DNA of 64,000 nt, taken from Gyrodactylus bullatarudis (Eukaryota > Platyhelminthes > Monogenea > Gyrodactylidea > Gyrodactylidae). Made by a program: the position numbers and the translations under genes. The stretch spans positions 1,966,840 to 2,030,839 of the forward strand of contig SSNU01000247.1 in assembly GCA_012064415.1 (NCBI GenBank), written 5' to 3'. The stretch's first letter is position 1. Every line of letters starts with the position of its first letter. Shown here piece by piece: positions 13,636 to 26,125 of the stretch. The notes beneath the pieces were generated by a model, which saw only the letters and a list, made by a program, of their open reading frames with translations, made no database searches and was not told the DNA's origin.

Positions 13636-16600
13636 TCAGGGTTTCCAAACACAGAGATTACTCTCTTTTGAGCTACTAAAGCTGAATGCCAGATTTCCAT
13701 GGGTAATTTTGCCAATTTTCCTGATTGAATCCCTGTGCACTCTGCGATAGGAGGGAACAATATTATCTGTTTTCTCTATTCCGTGGACGGGCAAAGTTAG
13801 AGTCCCGACTGATCCATTATTGAGACCGATCAAGAAGTTCTCTTCATTCCACATTAGCAAGCTCGTTACATCTGAATATTTTAATTGAAATCATATATAT
13901 ACTTACAAGTAATTTTGATATTTTAAAGAGAAAAACTCACGGGTAGAAACATGTGAAAAATCTGTTAGACTGAAAAGTTTAACTTTTTCAATCAATTCAC
14001 CTTGATTCATGAGATTTATTGTGAACAGGTACAAAATCATTGACTGATCAAGGGCTAAAATCAGTTCAAAACTTCCAGATTCTTTGTCCACGCTGACAAG
14101 ACTTGTTGTGGAAATTGAACCTCCTGGCGGTAAGTATTCTTCGAAGCATTTTGTAATTTCCCCCAGAGGAGTGTCTTTTCCTCTGTTATACTCAATGTTT
14201 ATCAGAATACTCATGCTTGTTTCCGTTACAATCAACAAGTTTAAGCTGCTATTAATATTCAAGAGATGAGCGAATCTACACGGCTCTGTCAGATTCGATT
14301 TGTAGACAAATTTTATCTGAAAAAAAACGGACAAATCAAAATTCCATCGAAAAATTGTTTAGAGCTACGATGGAATCTGTAATTTTCACTAAGCTATCCA
14401 TACGTATCGATACTGAGATAGTCAAGTACCTTTTTCAGTAGAATGAGATGCTTATAATCGGAACTCTCTTCGATTTTATTTTAAAAACCTTGGTGTTCTC
14501 AAGGAGTAATTATTACTGTTATGGACTAAATTTGAAGTACAAATGTTAATATCAATAGTAATGTTGGCTAGAGCACTACTCTTCTTCAAAAAACTACTAG
14601 GAAAATTGAATAATTAACTCGGTAATGTACGAAATTTGAGCCTTTTGTTCATGCTAAAAATTTTAAACAGAAAGTCGGAGATTTTCTGAATGCTAATCTC
14701 AAAATTTGTTAGTGGGATGAAATTTAAGTTCTGTTTGTGCTTAATAATTTATAGAAAATTTGTTGTGAGCACAAAACCGACTGAAATTCCATTTCTTATT
14801 TTAGAAAATTTTTTATCATTTTAATTTGACTCGGAATCTGAGCTTTTTGAAATACCGAAATGAGGTATCTATAAATCTTGAATACATTTTTGCGTGTTAA
14901 AAAATTCCTTAAGGAGAAATACAGTACTCGAATGTTGGTGAAATGAATTGGCTGCAGTTATGAGGAAAAAGATGGTTAAATTAATTTTTTGATTGGTTAT
15001 CTGATTGGTTCCAAGTTTTATCAAATTTTGAATGGTTTTTCAGATCTGGAATATTAAGGCTTTTACATTTCTTTTTGTTGACGTTGACTTTCATTGCGTG
15101 AAATAGTGCATTTCTATTTGAGAATATTAAAATCTCACCTAAATAGATAAAATTGAAGAGAGTTCAGAGTACAAGCATTTCGTCCCAAATAAAAATTTTC
15201 GAGCAGTAAAAATGATCGAAAGAAATCAAAATTCTAAATAAAGGTTTACTTGATCATATTCCAGGTGGTAGAGAAATACTCGATTCCACGACGTTATCAA
15301 TATAACCAATAGGTTCTCCTGCAGGATGTGAACAATTGTCTCTTTAACAAAACTCTTTACAGAGTCATCTAGAAGACTGGGCAATGCGACAGAGTCAACC
15401 AGAATACCCAAATTATCAAAAATGTAGACAACTTCATCCGTTCCGCCTATCCAAATCATTTTTTTAGCATCATTGTATTCGATTATCTCTGCACAGGATA
15501 TCGTTGTTGGCAAAGTCAAGTTCTTTCTCATATCACCAACATTGGAATTGTCTATCGGCATGTAGGCCATCCAGCCAATGACCTTTTCCTCTTGAAATAA
15601 ATTGTTGAAGAGGGTTGCATTCAGGAATAACCAGACAATGTTCCTCTCCTGATCAAAGTGGGCATTAATTATTTCCAAATGATGATCCCCAATATGATAA
15701 TCCATAAAGAGTACGTTTTCCTTATTATTTCGAATAAAGTTGAGAGTATTCAAGAACGACAATTGAACATGATTCATCGGGGTGTAAAGGTGAAGGATTG
15801 AGTTTGTCTCATCAACCGAGGCTAAACTTTTTCCGATTAAAGTGAGCAATTCTTTCAAAATGTGAGACTCATTCTTGTATAATACTTCAATGAGAATGTA
15901 AACTTCTAAAAGGTAATTCCAACAATGAGAGTAATCTTTTATCTGAGATATTCTCAGGGAAATGTCTGAGAGACTCTGAAGGCAAGTGTACAAGAATAAT
16001 TGGTCCTCTGAATCTGTTGTTGAGGCTATCTTTAGGGAACGAAAGTTTTGATTTTTAGCATCAATGATTATAGTTCCATCTTCAAAGCTAATTTCACTTA
16101 TTTCAGTAAATAGAATCGGGCTAATCTTAAAGGTGGCCACTTTAGTTATGAAAAACACTTGGTATTGTGTCAGACCAATATGGGCTTGAAAAAGAGGTCC
16201 AATTTGTACAGCATCCTTTGAAATGTATAGGATGACTTCGTTCTCTGAAACTGTGCTCTGGCCAAGAAAGTTTTTCAGCCTTAGGACTGCATTTAAGTCT
16301 CGGATTTGGAGGAGACAATCAATAAACTTTTCAGCGACTCCTACGACCAGGTCACAATCAGTTTTAACCTGACTTTTCTCATAGGCAGAGTAGAGGTTCT
16401 CTAGTAAACTATAATCATTTATAACACAATAACTGATGAAAATATTGATGAAATCTTTCCTAAGAGCAACGTCAATCTCGCCCGATTGGCATTTAAATTC
16501 AAAGTCGTCAAACTTGTCAATAAGATCAATTTCTTCTTTTCTTATGACTTCTTTGAGAATCTTCGCTACTCCCTTGGCAGAATTAGACTTTGGATTGAGG

Positions 16601-18624
16601 TTTTCAAGGATTCCCCTGTAGATTTGGACAAGGACCTGAGAGTTGTCCTTATCACTCAAACAAAAGGTCTCTTCAATATAAAAAGCCAATATGAGGCTCT
16701 TTAAAACTTCGTTATTATCGATGGAATCCAACGAATCGCGTAGATATGAAAAAAAATTATTTTCCCTTGAATAGAAAGAGGCATCTAGGCTACCTTGGTA
16801 ACAGAGTTGGATAGTTTCATTGTCTGTCTGGCACGCCAATTCCTGGATGAGATCTCGCTCATAAAAGTTGTAGAAAAAGTCAGTCTTGAGAAATTCTGTG
16901 TAAAATTCAACCTTTTTGAGATAATTCATGGTTAGAAATAGTTCATTGAAATCTTGAATAGTGCGCGTGTCGTCTTTTTCCAGCTGCTTGTAGAAATCCC
17001 TCAAGGGCTCTAGAATTCGATTGATAAATTCTTTAAATGCATCTTCAACTTGTTCATTCTCCCTCTTAAAGTTTTCTTCACAATCCATGAGGTATTCTGA
17101 ATAAGAAATCGGCTTTGGTCGGACACTCTTGTCCAACTGAAATCGTTTAATTAGATTTTTCCGAGCAAACTGGTCAAAGCAGGCTGAGAAATCCTCACGG
17201 AGGCTAAACTCGATGTCGGAAAGCTTCTCAAAGTCGTTTCTTCTCTTTACACAGCATTCTGAAGTGTCTAGATCCACGATTAGAGTGCAATAGTCAAAAT
17301 AGACTTCATCCAAGCTCCGATCATTTTTGCCAACATCAAACCCGATCATGTATGGACTTGGTGACTCTAACAAGTCAATCATATTCAACGGCATACATGG
17401 AAAGTATGTAAAGTTCCATTGAAAGGGTCTGATTAATCTGAGTAGGCTTTCCATAATGATGGTAATAATCTCCTGGTCGCTACACTGAAAGATGACTCTT
17501 TTCTCGAGGAGTAAAAATATAACAACTTTTTCAAGTATCTTTCCAGTTATCAACTTTCTTACCAGAGTAAAATCGATATCTCCATGGTTGTAATAACTCG
17601 GATTTCCGCAAGGAAGCAGAAATGGAGTTGTCTCGTTTATACTCCATTGAAGATCAGGTATGTCTGAAATGCACTCGTGGTTCTTGATGGGAAGACGAGT
17701 TAGGAGGGCTGTTAGAAAGTGAAAACGCTTCCTCAACTCCATCCTACTTATAATTAAATAATTCTTGGTATACTTGTCCCGGAATATATGCTGGAAAAGT
17801 TTAGTTGTCAAATTTTGACACGGATACTTTGATATTAACACTAGGGAGTGTTCAACCAGACCCAGGGAGAATTCTTTCTGTCCTCTTTCTTGTATGATAA
17901 ATGGAATTAAAAAGGTCATGCCCAAGGCATAACTCCGATCTCCGTTAATGTTGGTCAAGGGTAAGAGAATTATTCGATGTTCCGTTTCAATTTGAACTTT
18001 GTTCCTTTTATTCCTAGTAATCGGATGGATCTTTATCTCTCTGGGATGCAATAATTTCCTAATTCCATTGCAGGTGTTGATAAAGTCAAGTGAAATTTTG
18101 TTAAAATTTTTTCGAATCATTGTCTTTTTCGAGAGGACACTCCGATTACTCTCAATAAGACTCTTTCCACAGATTGTCGTAGGAGATAGGGGACATTCCA
18201 AAGTCGATGGGCTAGAGGCCAAGGAACTTTTCGACAAGGTTCTCTTCACCAAGGTCTTGATGAAGCCACCCTTCTGGACCGGCTGAAAAGTTTTTTCTCC
18301 GAAAAAATCCACAAATTGTTGAGCACAGTTGAATTTGGGTTCGAAGAAACCAGGGGGGTATAAATTATTAACTGTCATTTCATTGTCGTATTCACTCATA
18401 TCAGTGCAAATATTCTCCGTGGCTATTGAAAGAACGCTAGACTTGAGATTTAGGCCAATCGTTTCACTTTCATTGCGAAATTTGACATCTTGAAGTAACG
18501 ATTCGAATTTATCATGACTATTGATATCCGTTAGGTAGAATATTTTTTTCTTGTCATTGGCCTCCGTTATGACTTCACCGTCTCCACTAATAATGATTCC
18601 ACACTGGATAAACTTTTCCAACAT
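13636..18624 (-). CDS. DENND3-like Rab guanine-nucleotide exchange factor
   Basis: Three exons (18624-15250, 14316-13941, 13871-13636) join in phase to give 1328 residues, close to the roughly 1200 of DENND3. Known family members activate Rab12 in endosome, autophagy and recycling traffic. The tripartite DENN module lies at about 200-460 and includes LLLEKRVIFQCSD and the cDENN signature PFQWNFTYFPCMPLNMIDLL followed by ESPSPYMIGF. A PHenn-like segment starts near residue 795 (VILYISKDAVQIGPLFQAH). The C-terminal third reads as WD40-like blades, for example AKKMIWIGGTDEVVYIFD, and the last blade ends NLCVWKP. This order, DENN then PHenn then WD40, is specific to DENND3. An in-frame TTG lies nine bases upstream, but the ATG at 18624 is preferred. 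A minus-strand AATAAA lies at 13605-13600. Confidence 0.85.
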
Positions 18625-18814
18625 CTTCAACAAGACAGGTTTCTTGACTTTTTGTTTTTAATAATCTTATAAAGTCCAAAGTTCAATCAATTTTTTAAAC
18701 CTATTATCAAGTAGTTTTCTCTACTGTATAAATAATAAAAGTTGTATATTTTATGTACAATATAAAGTTTGTTTTTATTAATAAATGATAAATAATATTA
18801 GTTTATGGGATAAA

Positions 18815-20098
18815 TTAAATTAAATTTTCCATTTCTTTCATAAACTGATCGTAGGCATCGTCCTTGTTGGTTAGTCGAGAGCCAGTTGAAGGAATTCCAA
18901 AGTCTGAAAATTGTAGAAAATTTCGAGATTAGATTTAAATTTGGTAAGAGACAAACATTTGAGAAGATAAAGTAAGAATTATGAACTCACTCGAGGTATA
19001 ACTGTGTTGGTTGAATTCTTCAGTGTGAGTTGTTGAACCACCAATAACCTGAAGTCTTCCCTTTTCATCTTTTATTGTTCTTCTTACTTTAAGGGCGGTT
19101 GGTACAAAACGAGTTGTATCACCAATGAGATTTTTCAACTGGGGTTTAGCTACAATTGTTGAATTTTGTTGATGCACCGATGAACCAGCATTTCGGGCCT
19201 GTTCCTCCAGGAAAGCCATACGATTAAAAGGAGCTATAGTAGGAGGAGCTGATACAATGGCTGGTTTTGAAACCCCACTGATACTTGAGCTGTAATTATT
19301 CATACTGAAGGTAGCTGGCTGCGGAATTTGTTGTAATTGTTGAGGCAAAGCTGGTGGCTGAGGAAAGCCAAGAGATTGGGAATTTATAATCAAATTTTTA
19401 TTCGTAATATTATCGGTGAAACGAATTTTTTTATCAGATTTGGAAATAACATCTTCACTATCACTATCGGAAAGATCAGGAGGGGCCCCTGTAGGCGGTC
19501 CAGGTGGCTTTTTATTGCCTATATTTGGTTTAGTTCCAGAACCAATCTTTTTGATAATTCCCTTGTGAATAATACTTCCATCTTTGGCAACAAATCCGGT
19601 CTCTTCTTTCTTTGATTCCATTTTATCAGGCAATGGAATTTCAGAAGCTTTGACTTTTTCAGCTAACTTTACTTGTTCGTGGTATAAAATCATCTTTTGA
19701 CGTCGCATATCATAATCAGTTTTGGCAACTTCTAACTTGCTAGCATATTCCTGGTCTTCTTTTTTCTATATACAAATAAAAGATTAAAGCAATGTATTAA
19801 CATATGCATAGTATTCGAAAATAATACTTACATACATGACAACAAGCTTATCAAAAGTCTCCAAAACTCGATTACGTTTCTCCTGAAGAATCTTTTCATT
19901 GAGGCCACTCTGAGCGGATGGGTCATATTCCTGTTTGTCAATTATCGATGCTTCCTCAAGAAGTTGAAGAGGATCCTTTGACTTAAGCACAGCCGTCCTA
20001 ACAGCTAGTCTTTGTTTTTTGTTCTTTTTGAGTTCTTTCTTTCGAGCTTCCTTCCTTGCCTGATCAGTAGGATTCGCAAATTTTCCTGTTTTACCCAT
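18815..20098 (-). CDS. WBP11: WW domain-binding protein 11 (splicing factor)
   Basis: Three exons (20098-19832, 19765-18991, 18903-18815) keep phase and give 376 residues, shorter than the roughly 640 of human WBP11. WBP11/SIPP1 is a nuclear pre-mRNA splicing factor that binds WW-domain proteins and protein phosphatase 1. The N-terminus carries the family signature GKFANPTDQARKEARKKELK plus KNKKQR, the centre has KKPPGPPTGAPPDLSDSDSE and a KKIRFTD PP1-binding-like motif. The end has the conserved TTRFVPTALKVRR and, from the last small exon, DDAYDQFMKEMENLI. The shortening is mostly in the proline-rich repeats. It lies 190 bp upstream of the DENND3-like gene on the same strand and starts 139 bp from the divergent DDHD gene. 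Confidence 0.93.
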
Positions 20099-20237
20099 AA
20101 TTTACGCAATCCCAAGAATTCTTAAGTTTTTTGCAGAAAGTTAAAAAAGTAACTCGAGAAAACAAACATTTTAAATTTTAAAGTTTTCTAATATTTTTTG
20201 TTTGAGTTTTATGTAATTATAAAAGTTAACATCGTTT
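20099..20237. promoter_or_regulatory. Short bidirectional promoter interval
   Basis: Only 139 bp separate the start codons of WBP11 (minus) and the DDHD gene (plus), so this interval must hold both 5' UTRs and at least the core promoters. No clear TATA box stands out from the AT-rich background. The role is inferred from position alone. Confidence 0.5.
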
Positions 20238-23200
20238 ATGCAAAATCCCCAATTTATCACGGATGAATCATTAACTTTTAATGAGTTACAGTTTTCCACA
20301 ACTGAAGAAACAGTTAGCCAACTAGACTTTTCAAATTTAGTCCTCAATAATGAGCCTCTAGAAAATATTGATGTTAATAGTATACAAAACCATCAAGAAG
20401 AAATAATTAAAAGTGACCATAATGAAATTATTCCCCATTGGTTCTATTCAACAATTATGAATAGCTCAGAAATATGGTGGCCCTTTTCTCTCAAGGAATC
20501 TGAGCTTCTAGAGAAGCATTTTAAATCCTCTTGGCAAGGAGAAGAAATAATCGTGAAGAAAGGTCTCTATAAAGCTGTCCTATCTTGTCGTTCTATGAAT
20601 CCGATATTTTGGACATCGACAATGAGATCAAAAATTCGCAGGGCAACCTGGTACTTTCAGGCCGATAATGATACTCGTTTGTTACCGTTTTCTGAAAATC
20701 TTAGCTATTCCCTTGATGGCTATTACAATCAATGTTTCACAACCAACCAATGGAATGTTCAATTTCAATTACCATCTGATAATTTTGAAGGTCATTTTGA
20801 TACTTACAACTTTTATGGGCCTGATGTAAGTCTCAAGATTATTTATCTCAACATTAAAATATACAAAAATCTCATTTTTTGTTTTGTCTTTACAGTGTCT
20901 GCTTGTTCATCAATCATACCCGGCGAATGAAGGTAAAATTGACGTTCGGTGTACCATTAGTAGGGGACTATCCGATGCTATTCGAAAATCCCTAGAAATA
21001 GGATCCGTTGAACCAATGAAAAATGTCATCTTTTTCATTCAAAATCCATTGGATAGTCTTGAGACGACCCTTTCATTGTGCGATCAATTTCGAAGTCTGA
21101 ATCAAGACCTCATCTCAAAAGGTTGCATTCAAAAAGATTTTTTCAATCAACTCGAGATCCTGCCAATTTATTGGACTTCTGAAGAAACTGAGGATTACAT
21201 TGCTGAGGTTATGAACAAAATACGTCAATGTTCCATTCGTAATGAATTTGACGTACAAAGTATTTCCGTCAAGGATGCCAAGTTTATTGAAACTATGTTG
21301 TTCTGGAATAAGGAATGTTTCAATAAACTTTTCGCAGAATTAAAATCTAAAATCAACCATGTCGTTCAAAAATGGAAGCAAATTTATAAACGAGATTACG
21401 ACCAGGTAATTGATACATGCTTGAATCTGAACTCTTTAATTCAGCTTAGTTTATGTGGATGTAATTGGAACCTTTTTCCAAAGCTTAATCTACTCTTGAT
21501 ATAGTCCTAGATGATAACTTTACGAGTGAGAAAGGCTTAGAACAGAGATTTTACTTTAAAATTTTTCTCATTAACAACGTGTAAATGAACATATTTTAAA
21601 CTCATTTCATATCCCATTGTTCTACAAGTTGTGCGCATTGAAAGATACTTGAACTACTTTTTTTACCCCTCATTAGAAAAAGGCCAATTTTAACCATTAT
21701 TATTTTTAAATGATAAGTCGGTTAAATTCGAATCAACTTTCATAACGTTTTTTCTTCTTCTAATAACTACTTTTAAGTAGACTATATTATTTAAACTTTA
21801 GGTCAAATTTCATTGCATGTCAATAGGATTCTCTTGCGTTCTCATGAATGAAATCCTCTCTGGGCCTGAAAAGTTTATCATCACTCTCGATGATAATGAT
21901 GTTGTATCTGAGCCTATGATGAATCCGGCCATCTTTCAAACCTTTGACTTGACCTCTAATCCTTCTCAGATCAAACTCTGTAGTCTTGTTGATGAGGAAC
22001 CCGAGGTAAAAGTCAACCTCTCCAATAAAACCCAACCTGGATTTCCCTTCAAATTTGAAAAGGTATTCTTCATTGGCTCAGAGTTATCGCGTTATCTCGC
22101 TCTCAACGACAATCGATCTTATTCTCTGGACGATATTTCCACTAATTGTAGTCGTCTCGTCAACATTTACAATCCGTATGACGAGAGCTGTTCAAGGTTG
22201 GAAACCTTTTTCTCTCCCGATTGGAGGGTGAGTCTTCTTTCTTTAATAAATCCTCATTAGTAATTCTCATTGAGTAATTGTCTAAAGAGCCAATTTCCCA
22301 ACGTGACACTACTGATGATCCTTTAAGAAATGTACATCGAGTGTTTCAATATTTTTCCATCCAACTATAATAAATTATAATTATAATAGAAATTGTTTTG
22401 CTACATACAAAATAATCTAAATTTTAAATATACTGCAATGATTGATAACGTAAAGCATTATGTAACATGTAGAAAGTTATTCGTTCATAGACTCTAAATG
22501 ACCAAGTCTAGCATGATAAGCTTTTGTTTTTTCTTGACGCCTGTCAATTAACTTACAAACTAATATCACACTAGAATTACTCACTACATGTATGTGTTTA
22601 AAGTAGTAGCATACTTGAATTAATTGAAATGAAAAACTAAATGATTTCTCTAATTGGTTTTTCTAAACCTTTCAATAATAACTTGACCCTTTCAGGTCCG
22701 AGTACATCTGGAAACCTTTTGATAAAAAAATTTTTTTTACACTTTTCTATACATTTTCCCTATCTACTTTCAAGCGACCGCAAAAGTAATTTTAAGAACT
22801 TTTTAATAAATATGGTAAACTTTGATGATTTTAATGAAATATCTTTTGGTCAAACATTTTTTGAGAAGAAATTTTTATGTTTAATATTTTGGCCCACATA
22901 TGGGCCATGGTCCTGAAAGGGTTAAGGGTCAAACTGAATTGAAAGATACTTGAAAGTGTTTTTTTGAAAATTTGGCAAGTTTCTGCTTTTTCATCGATTT
23001 CGAAGATTCTTTTAATCTCGACAGCATCGGCTCATTTTTTAAAAGAAAATTTTTTTTCCTGACAATCTCAATATTTCCTCAGGTTGTAGACAAGGAAGAG
23101 ATGTACTGATGCAGACATTGGATTGTTTTTTTTCCTTCCCTCTCCTGACTAAGAATCAATAATCAATTCTTGAACTAGTTTTATCCCATCAAACAATAAA

Positions 23201-23942
23201 CTTGTGATACAAGGAAAATATATTTTTCACTCGTACACTAGGAAACATGTCAAGTTTGTTATCAAAACAATGACCTTTTCTCGTCATGCATCGGATATGA
23301 ATGCAAAGCAAAAGAATTTTATCGTTAATTAGTTCACCAAGATTCACATGTTTTTTTTCTCTCTTAATAAATATATAGAAACCTGCTGTCAAGATACCTC
23401 GTTTTCGACACGGCATTAACCTAGATATTAAGACAAACTTGTCACGGGTCGGCTCAGACTTGAGTACAAAAGTTTTCCAGTCGTTAGAATCAACCTTTCG
23501 GTCATTCCAAGAATTCGCCTACTCTCACATTAGCAAGGATGTGAAAGAAACACACGAGTAAGTCTCAATCACCCCCCTCAACATTAAATTTTATTGAGTT
23601 TAAATTTTCCAAAGGCAGTCTAGTAACATGTCAAGTGACAATGTTTATAAAAATCTCGAGGTAAACAGGACCTTCGAGGTTAATGAAACAGAGTATTTTA
23701 TCGAAATATTCGATAATTCATTCACTGCTAATAAGGAAATGCAAGGACAACGTCTTGATTATGTTCTACAATCAGCTTCACTAACAAGTCTCAGCCAAAT
23801 TGTCTTTGGCAGTCAATCCTTGGAGACCTATTTAAAGTCTCACGATTTAATCTTGTTCCTTTTACGCACAATTAAGGGCTGTGATTCTCCCGCTGTTATC
23901 TTGAATAAACTTTCAACTAACCTATTCCAATCAAACCAATAA
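20238..23942 (+). CDS. DDHD2/SEC23IP-type phosphatidic acid-preferring phospholipase A1 homologue, active site altered
   Basis: Five exons (20238-20825, 20896-21405, 21802-22227, 23379-23557, 23615-23942) join in phase to 676 residues. The family hydrolyses phosphatidic acid and other lipids at ER-Golgi membranes. A WWE-like module spans about 65-170 (HWFYSTIM, EIWWPFS, RRATWYFQ), then the lipase fold, then the DDHD region with KVFFIGSELSRYLAL, NIYNPYDE, NLSRVGSDL and QRLDYVLQ near the end. The catalytic parts have drifted. The oxyanion HGIG of the family is QNPL at about 245-248. The nucleophile elbow GHSLG is CMSIG, keeping the serine at about 373. The HP-D motif of the DDHD region is NPYD at 490. 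The stop codon lies inside an AATAAA. The gene looks intact and transcribed, so a non-catalytic role is possible. Confidence 0.85.
22683..22925. mobile_element. piggyBac-like MITE in intron 3 of the DDHD gene
   Basis: Terminal repeats CCCTTTCAGGTCC (22687-22699) and GGTCCTGAAAGGG (22909-22921) are exact inverses. They are flanked by TTGA (22683-22686) and TTAA (22922-22925), consistent with a TTAA target duplication with one substitution. The 235-bp interior has no coding capacity. Ends starting CCC next to TTAA are typical of piggyBac superfamily elements. Confidence 0.7.
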
Positions 23943-24654
23943 AAATTCCATAAAAAGAACATCAACAAAGAATATGTATTATTTTTTAACATCTATAGGT
24001 CAAACTTTTTATCCTTAATAATAACATCACCTTTTTGAATAAATAGTGATTTAGTTATTTCTCGTAATAAAATTCATTGAGAAATTTAAAAATTGACGTT
24101 TACAAAGATTTGATTCTCTCCAAGATGTATAATCGCCTGGTTTATCGAAAATTGTCCAAAATCCTTAGACATCTTATGAGAAATCTCTTGACTCTTCATA
24201 GTAATTAGCATCTATATATACGTTCATACATGTCTGTTCACATGAATGTAGAGAATAAATCAATTGAAAATACACGAAACACTAGAGAAAAATTAGTAGT
24301 AGGACACGTTTCCGGTTTTATCTGTATGATTGTCAAGCTTCATTTTCACTCCACGCTCACATGCTCTATAGAATTCCTCCCTCAACTACTTTCAGGACAA
24401 TTTATCAGAAAACTGAATAGTATATATTTTTTCCCATGCTTGCTTCCATAAAATCTCTCTCTCAATGTATTATTAAACAGGCTTCTTCTTTTCAAGGGAT
24501 AGGCAATATTCTTGTATTTTATGTAAAAATAAAAAATATATATATTTTGAAAATCATTGTAGTTTCTGATGATTTCTTTTTCTTAAAAAAAACAGATTTG
24601 AAAAAAATTTATGACCGGCATAATTTCGTGGGGAGATAAGTGTGTGTTTTGTTT
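23943..24654. other. Intergenic, nothing recognised
   Basis: AT-rich spacer between two convergent genes. It contains a run of (at)-rich sequence near 24530-24550. No gene is supported. Confidence 0.6.
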
Positions 24655-25419
24655 TCAATCGGAGATCTTTTCCTGATAGACCAACGGTCCCTTTGCATTT
24701 ATCTTTATCCTGTAGAGACATTGGACCCTGGCCAAATCCTCTCTCATGCCCACATGAGTCCAATCACATTCCTTTAGCTCATTACCACAGCCCATTCGTT
24801 GATAGCCGAGATTCTTCAACAGGCTGTCTGTCTCGGGATCTTCAATTTCCCACAGGAAATGATAGATTGCTTTATCTTCAAGGAGAGCCTTTGCTGAAAT
24901 CTTTCGCCAAGTATTCTTCAACAGAATTTTGCTAATCGCCTTCGTGTTGGAATTTCTTAGAATTGAAACAAAACCATCATCGTTAGCAAAACCATTGGGC
25001 TTTGTCACTTCATAGCATTTTAACAAAAAGACCAAAATCTTTTCAATATAATCCGGGGCAAACATCCTATGAATCTGAGCGTGATTCAAGACTAGGTTGG
25101 CTCCGACAAAATCATGCTTTTCATTTATTGCAGCCTAATAAAATCATTAAAATGACTCATTTAATTGACTTACAATGCTCAACTTGCTGTCCGATAAGTC
25201 ATGGGCGTCATAGACATGACTGTAAAATACTGTCTTGTTAATGCTAAATTCTTTAACCTTGGTTTCATGGGCTAGTAAACCTTCTGTAAGGTAATGCACA
25301 AACTGATGCTTCGGCACCTGATCACCATTCTGGAGTATGAATGAACTTCCCGATTCATAATTCATCGATGACAAGGCCGCTTCTAAGCCCAATGCTAGGA
25401 GTATGATTGCAGTGAACAT
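24655..25419 (-). CDS. Secreted protein of an unrecognised family (paralogue 1)
   Basis: Two exons (25419-25174 and 25134-24655) separated by a 39-nt intron give 241 residues. I do not recognise the family. The start MFTAIILLALGLEAAL looks like a signal peptide and no other membrane segment is seen, so secretion is likely. The mature chain is mixed alpha/beta in character with few cysteines. It includes DDGFVSILRNS, NTWRKISAKALL, IYHFLWEIED and LGYQRMGCG. The gene at 26923-28214 encodes a protein of exactly the same length, with the intron at the equivalent place (after KLSI here and KLSM there) and the same motif order. This pair therefore arose by tandem duplication and both copies keep open frames, which argues that they are functional. 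Confidence 0.8.
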
Positions 25420-26094
25420 TCTTCGAATTTTGATATCATAAACTAAACTTGTTCACATTTTCTTAGGTATAAAAAAAGTTTTGATTCTCTTCTTATTGGT
25501 TAGTTATCATGATGTATGCATAGTAAATAGTCTATGCTTCTATCTTATTAAAAAAAGAGATATGATATACAATATATCAAGAGATGTGTGTACAGAAAAA
25601 ATATTAAAAAATGATGTGACATCTATCATTCCCAAAAATTCTGAATATGGGCTATGGAAGGGTGTGGGGTAAGTAAGTTCAAGTTTAAGAATATCTTTTT
25701 ACACATGCATTTTATGTATATTAATTGACCTAGATATTTACCAAATGTTCACCAACTATCCTCGTATAACTATTGTATGAATAAAATCAAAAAATGTTAC
25801 CCAATGAAACAAAGGCTTTTCCTCGATTCCAACCTTCTTCTTAAGCCTCTTCTATAGACGTTTTGGTGCTGAGATAGTCAAGTACCTTTTAGAGAAAAAA
25901 AATTGGTAAAAGTTTTGTTAAATTCCAGTAAGATCAAAAAAAATTTTCTATTCAATTTTGAGCAATTTTGAATTCAGGTTTTTTACCATTCTTTTGTCTC
26001 ACTATGTGATCCCGTGGGATCTAAACTTTTTTTCTTTCGATTCCTTTAGTTCTAATTACCGTTGGGAACTGTAAAGTTTTTAACTAGTTTAGCC

Positions 26095-26125
<31 letters not shown>

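Noticed and set aside
23615..23634. Acceptor AAAGGCAG (exon starting 23619) for the last DDHD exon
   Set aside because: It shifts the frame. Using AAAG at 23611-23614 keeps phase and joins HE to QSSNMSSDN.
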